From Bacteroides timonensis (lineage in GTDB: Bacteria > Bacteroidota > Bacteroidia > Bacteroidales > Bacteroidaceae): 64,000 nt of DNA. A program made the position numbers and the translations under genes. The notes beneath the pieces were generated by a model that made no database searches, was not told the origin of the DNA, and worked only from the letters and a program-made list of their open reading frames with translations. Below, piece by piece: positions 60,888 through 64,000 of this stretch; the first letter of the stretch is position 1, and every line of letters starts with the position of its first letter. Where the stretch lies: assembly GCF_000513195.1 (NCBI RefSeq), contig NZ_CBVI010000024.1:25362-89361 (forward strand). The letters run 5' to 3'.

Positions 60888-63800
60888 TTAGAAAGTCAAA
60901 TTAACACCAAATGCAAAACTTGCCGTCGAAGGAACACCGCAATAGTCGATACCTACCGAAGATGAACCAACTGCACCTGATCCGGCTGCTGCAACTTCCG
61001 GATCGCCATTATAGTTGGTGAAGAGAAGGAGGTTATTGGCAGAAGCTGTAATTGAAGCACGTTTGATAACCTTTGTCTTGGCAAGTAATATTTTTGGCAA
61101 AGTGTATGAGAGTGATAAAGTACGAAGACGAAGCGCATTGACTTTCGTCATAAAGTTTGCAGTCTCATAGGGATAAATATCCTGATAGTAATTAGCAATA
61201 ATTGTCCTGCCACTCGTTTCTTTACCATTGTAAGTATAAGTCTTATTGGCTTCAAAAGTGTTAGTTACGAAATTACCATCTGTGTTTACACCTGATATTT
61301 CAATCTTTTCACGTTTAGCGGAAAGCTCACTCACACCGGCCAATGTCATTGCATATTCCGTACCATTGTACACATGTCCGCCTACACGGAATTCCCACAG
61401 CATATTAAGTGACCATCCTTTGTATGAGATTGTGTTATTCCATCCGCCAGAGAATTTTGGTTCACGATTACCAATTTCGCGATTAACACTATTTGAACCT
61501 GCACTGTCTTTTGTGGGAAGCCCATTCTTGTCAAGCATTACATTACCTTGCTCATCACGCTTCCATTGACTACCCGAAATTGCCATAAAATTACCATTAG
61601 GAAAAGATGCCGCTTTAGCATTACCTACCTGCACATCAGTCACATAAAGTATTTCCACGCCTTCAAGCAGATTCTTAACCGTACCACGGTTACCACTTAT
61701 GTTAAAAGTAGATTCCCAGCTCCAGTCTTTAGTTTGAATCGGAGTACCACCAATACTGAGCTCCATACCTTTATTATATACATCACCGGCATTCACCGAA
61801 CGAAGGATATAACCTGTTGCATTAGACAAACGAGGCGACATAATCTGGTCGTAAGAATTGTTGGTATAGTATGCATAATCCACCTTTAAACGGTTATTGA
61901 AGAAACGTAATTCAACACCGATTTCTACAGATTCCGTAATCTCAGGTTTCAAGGCAGCATTACCGGCAGTCCAATAGTTGCTTACACCTGTAAGACCGCC
62001 AAGGAATGACTGGCTTGGCCACAATGCCGTATCCAACGAATATGGACTTGTATCTTTACCTACACGTGCCCAACTTGCACGAACCTTACCAAATGACAAC
62101 CAGTCGGATTTTGGAAGGAATTCCGTAAACACAACACTACCGCTAACAGATGGGTAAAAATAAGAGCGATTTTCAACTGGTAGTGTCGAAGACCAGTCGT
62201 TTCGTCCCGATACGGTCAGGAATACCGTATTCTTCCAGTCAGCACGAAATTCACCAAACACACCTACAAGGCGTTTTTGACTGCGAGCACTCGAAAAGTC
62301 ACGATTATCATTTGTCGCATTGTCAAATGCATAAAAATCGGGAATCTCGAAATTCCAGGCCATTCGGTAATTAGACCAGGAACGAGTGTCGTCGGTAGAA
62401 GTACCAAGCATCAGATTAAAATTAAAGTCTCCAAACTGCTTGGCGAAGTTTGTCATTAAATTAGTAGAAAGATATTTGTAGCGATAAGAGTTTTCGCTAT
62501 ACATGCCCTTCTGCCAAGCCAGTTTATAAACACCACCAGCAGAGAGTATTTTTGAGTCGTCAGTAGTATAAGAGTCAATGCCCATGCGATAGCTGATCCA
62601 CCACCAATCGGTAATGTCGGCCTTAATATTGAAATTACCAGTGAAACGTTCGGTATTATCTTGCAGCTTATTCTTGTTGAGAATCCAATAGGGGTTATCT
62701 CGTTCATCAACTACGTCAAGACGATCGCCAAACATACGATAGCGTGTACCATCTTCGTTCAAATAGTGACTCATATCGTCGGTAGGCGACCAGCGATACA
62801 AGTTGGTCATTGTACCCGACCCGCTTGATCCATAAAGACCTGCAGAAGTAAGCGTCTTATCGGTATTTGCCTGAGAATATGCTACATTTGCACCAAAGGT
62901 GAATATTTTCCACTTTTGTTCGCCATTGAAACGGAATGTTGCTTTCTCATAGCCAGTATTAGGAATAATACCATCTTGATTATAATAAGAACCTGAAAGA
63001 TAAAAGTTACTATTTTGAGATCCACCGGCTACACTTACATTAGTATCCCAAGCACCGCCTTGCTGAAAAAAGTCTCCGATATTGTCATAAGTAGGAGCTC
63101 CATCAGTTATTGCTTCCCCCCATGAATTATAGCTAAAATCATTGAATGTTGTTCCAGTATATTTGCCACTTGAATCATATTGATCTTCAGCAAATCCTCT
63201 TTTATATTTATTTTGGGTTTTAGGAAGAGATTTAGCCCATTGCGTAATATATTTAGTTGAAAAATTCACTTCAACAGCACCTTCTTTTCCTTTTTTAGTT
63301 GTAATGATAACGACACCAGCAGCAGCACGAGAACCATAAAGTGCAGCTGCAGCAGGACCTTTGAGTACTGACATATTCTCTATATCTTCAGGGTTGATGT
63401 CCATCACCCGGTTTGATTGGGTAGAAGCAGTTGATGTACTACCATCGAAAGCAGAATTACCTACTACAGTAGTGGAGTTATCATAAATTACACCATCAAC
63501 AACAAACACAGGTTGATTATCGCGTTCAAGTGAAGTACCACCACGAAGAATTATTTGAGAACCCGCACCGGCAGCTCCACCACCCTGTGTAATATTAACA
63601 CCTGCTATCTTACCAGCCAGAGAATTGATTGGGTTCACGCTCTTATTTTTCATAAGTTCTTCTGCACTCACGTCATCAATAGCATATCCCAATGACTTGC
63701 GATCTTTCTTGATACCCATCGCAGTTACAACAACTTCACTCAATGTCTGAGTATCATCTTTCAATGTCACATTATACACACTTCCTGCACCCACCTTAAT

Positions 63801-64000
63801 TTCAGCTGAAGTGTATCCCACAAATGAGATTACCAATGTGCTACCCTGCTGGGTATCCACAGAGAATTGACCATCAACATTAGTTATGGTACCTGTACCA
63901 GTACCCTTCACCAATACACTGGCGCCAACAATAGGTTCACCTGTTGCATCTACAACTTTACCTGTAATTTTCTTCGCTTGTTGAGTACTTTGGGAACTTG
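60888..64000 (-). CDS. susC: SusC/RagA family TonB-linked outer-membrane transporter (5' end outside window)
   Basis: The gene runs off the right edge: the frame stays open from 64000 to the stop at 60888, and the visible part starts inside a CarboxypepD_reg domain (GKVVDATGEPIVGASVLVKG). The plug follows (NPINSLAGKIAGVNITQGGG; RGGTSLERDNQPVFVVDGV; LKGPAAAALYGSRAAAGVVI), then the 22-strand barrel ending in FAFGVNLTF. It would import the SusD-captured ligand using TonB energy. No anti-sigma or sigma gene is visible within the window next to it. Confidence 0.94.
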   Translation of the reverse strand, partial: SSQSTQQAKKITGKVVDATGEPIVGASVLVKGTGTGTITNVDGQFSVDTQQGSTLVISFVGYTSAEIKVGAGSVYNVTLKDDTQTLSEVVVTAMGIKKDRKSLGYAIDDVSAEELMKNKSVNPINSLAGKIAGVNITQGGGAAGAGSQIILRGGTSLERDNQPVFVVDGVIYDNSTTVVGNSAFDGSTSTASTQSNRVMDINPEDIENMSVLKGPAAAALYGSRAAAGVVIITTKKGKEGAVEVNFSTKYITQWAKSLPKTQNKYKRGFAEDQYDSSGKYTGTTFNDFSYNSWGEAITDGAPTYDNIGDFFQQGGAWDTNVSVAGGSQNSNFYLSGSYYNQDGIIPNTGYEKATFRFNGEQKWKIFTFGANVAYSQANTDKTLTSAGLYGSSGSGTMTNLYRWSPTDDMSHYLNEDGTRYRMFGDRLDVVDERDNPYWILNKNKLQDNTERFTGNFNIKADITDWWWISYRMGIDSYTTDDSKILSAGGVYKLAWQKGMYSENSYRYKYLSTNLMTNFAKQFGDFNFNLMLGTSTDDTRSWSNYRMAWNFEIPDFYAFDNATNDNRDFSSARSQKRLVGVFGEFRADWKNTVFLTVSGRNDWSSTLPVENRSYFYPSVSGSVVFTEFLPKSDWLSFGKVRASWARVGKDTSPYSLDTALWPSQSFLGGLTGVSNYWTAGNAALKPEITESVEIGVELRFFNNRLKVDYAYYTNNSYDQIMSPRLSNATGYILRSVNAGDVYNKGMELSIGGTPIQTKDWSWESTFNISGNRGTVKNLLEGVEILYVTDVQVGNAKAASFPNGNFMAISGSQWKRDEQGNVMLDKNGLPTKDSAGSNSVNREIGNREPKFSGGWNNTISYKGWSLNMLWEFRVGGHVYNGTEYAMTLAGVSELSAKREKIEISGVNTDGNFVTNTFEANKTYTYNGKETSGRTIIANYYQDIYPYETANFMTKVNALRLRTLSLSYTLPKILLAKTKVIKRASITASANNLLLFTNYNGDPEVAAAGSGAVGSSSVGIDYCGVPSTASFAFGVNLTF

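Overview
The window is a chromosomal segment of a Bacteroides-like member of the Bacteroidales. The sequence supports this through a SusC/SusD pair at the right end, many matches to the Bacteroides -7 promoter consensus (TAxxTTTG, often TATCTTTG), NVEALA peptides with BF3164-type propeller lipoproteins, S46 dipeptidyl-peptidases, and a NagB/PIG-L fusion of a type I know from B. thetaiotaomicron (BT_0258). The species cannot be fixed from the sequence alone.

Layout: (1) 1-6441: end of an alpha-2-macroglobulin gene coupled to pbpC, a perfect 37-bp intergenic inverted repeat, the NagB/PIG-L fusion and an HU-like protein. (2) 6936-18810: an AT-rich accessory island holding a type I restriction-modification system whose specificity gene can be shuffled. 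It contains a tyrosine recombinase, one expressed hsdS (11647-12807), a start-less full hsdS cassette (7921-9033), two half-gene cassettes (9026-9669, frameshifted; 11115-11654), a Fic AMP-transferase gene inside the invertible segment, and an operon hsdR / papain-like peptidase / hsdM / ORF6N-PLD protein / hsdS with gaps of only 1-11 bases. Perfect inverted repeats of 40, 30 and 17 bp lie at the start, at the middle and in the linker of the specificity genes. They predict at least four expressed HsdS proteins.

(3) 19340-35303: mostly housekeeping genes. These are a golvesin-domain exported protein, two small genes, a soluble PAS histidine kinase with four clustered cysteines, a YgiQ-type radical SAM protein, mfd, a dolichol-phosphate-mannose-synthase-like glycosyltransferase, dihydroorotase, a stand-alone MetH activation protein, and an outer-membrane operon (lipoprotein plus two paralogous beta-barrels). 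(4) 36355-38619: ECF sigma factor, membrane partner and metallophosphoesterase.

(5) 38665-45464: an NVEALA locus. It has two small Cys-containing NVEALA precursors, two six-bladed-propeller lipoproteins, a DUF1573 lipoprotein, a dedicated signal peptidase I and a membrane-anchored winged-helix regulator. Four phased 8-bp motifs lie directly upstream of a strong NVEALA promoter. (6) 45995-58239: acyltransferase, DUF4369 lipoprotein, anaerobic sulfatase maturase, tandem DPP7/DPP11 peptidases, two thioredoxins, PHP phosphatase, ABC-F ATPase and a DUF3805-like protein. (7) 58325-64000: a candidate small RNA or attenuated leader whose 3' module is duplicated, then a SusC/SusD operon (SusC cut by the window edge) with a small exported third gene.

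The most interesting system is the invertible type I RM island with its peptidase, ORF6N and Fic passengers. Next are the NVEALA locus with its operator-like repeat array and the two candidate small RNAs. No tRNA, rRNA or CRISPR array was recognised.
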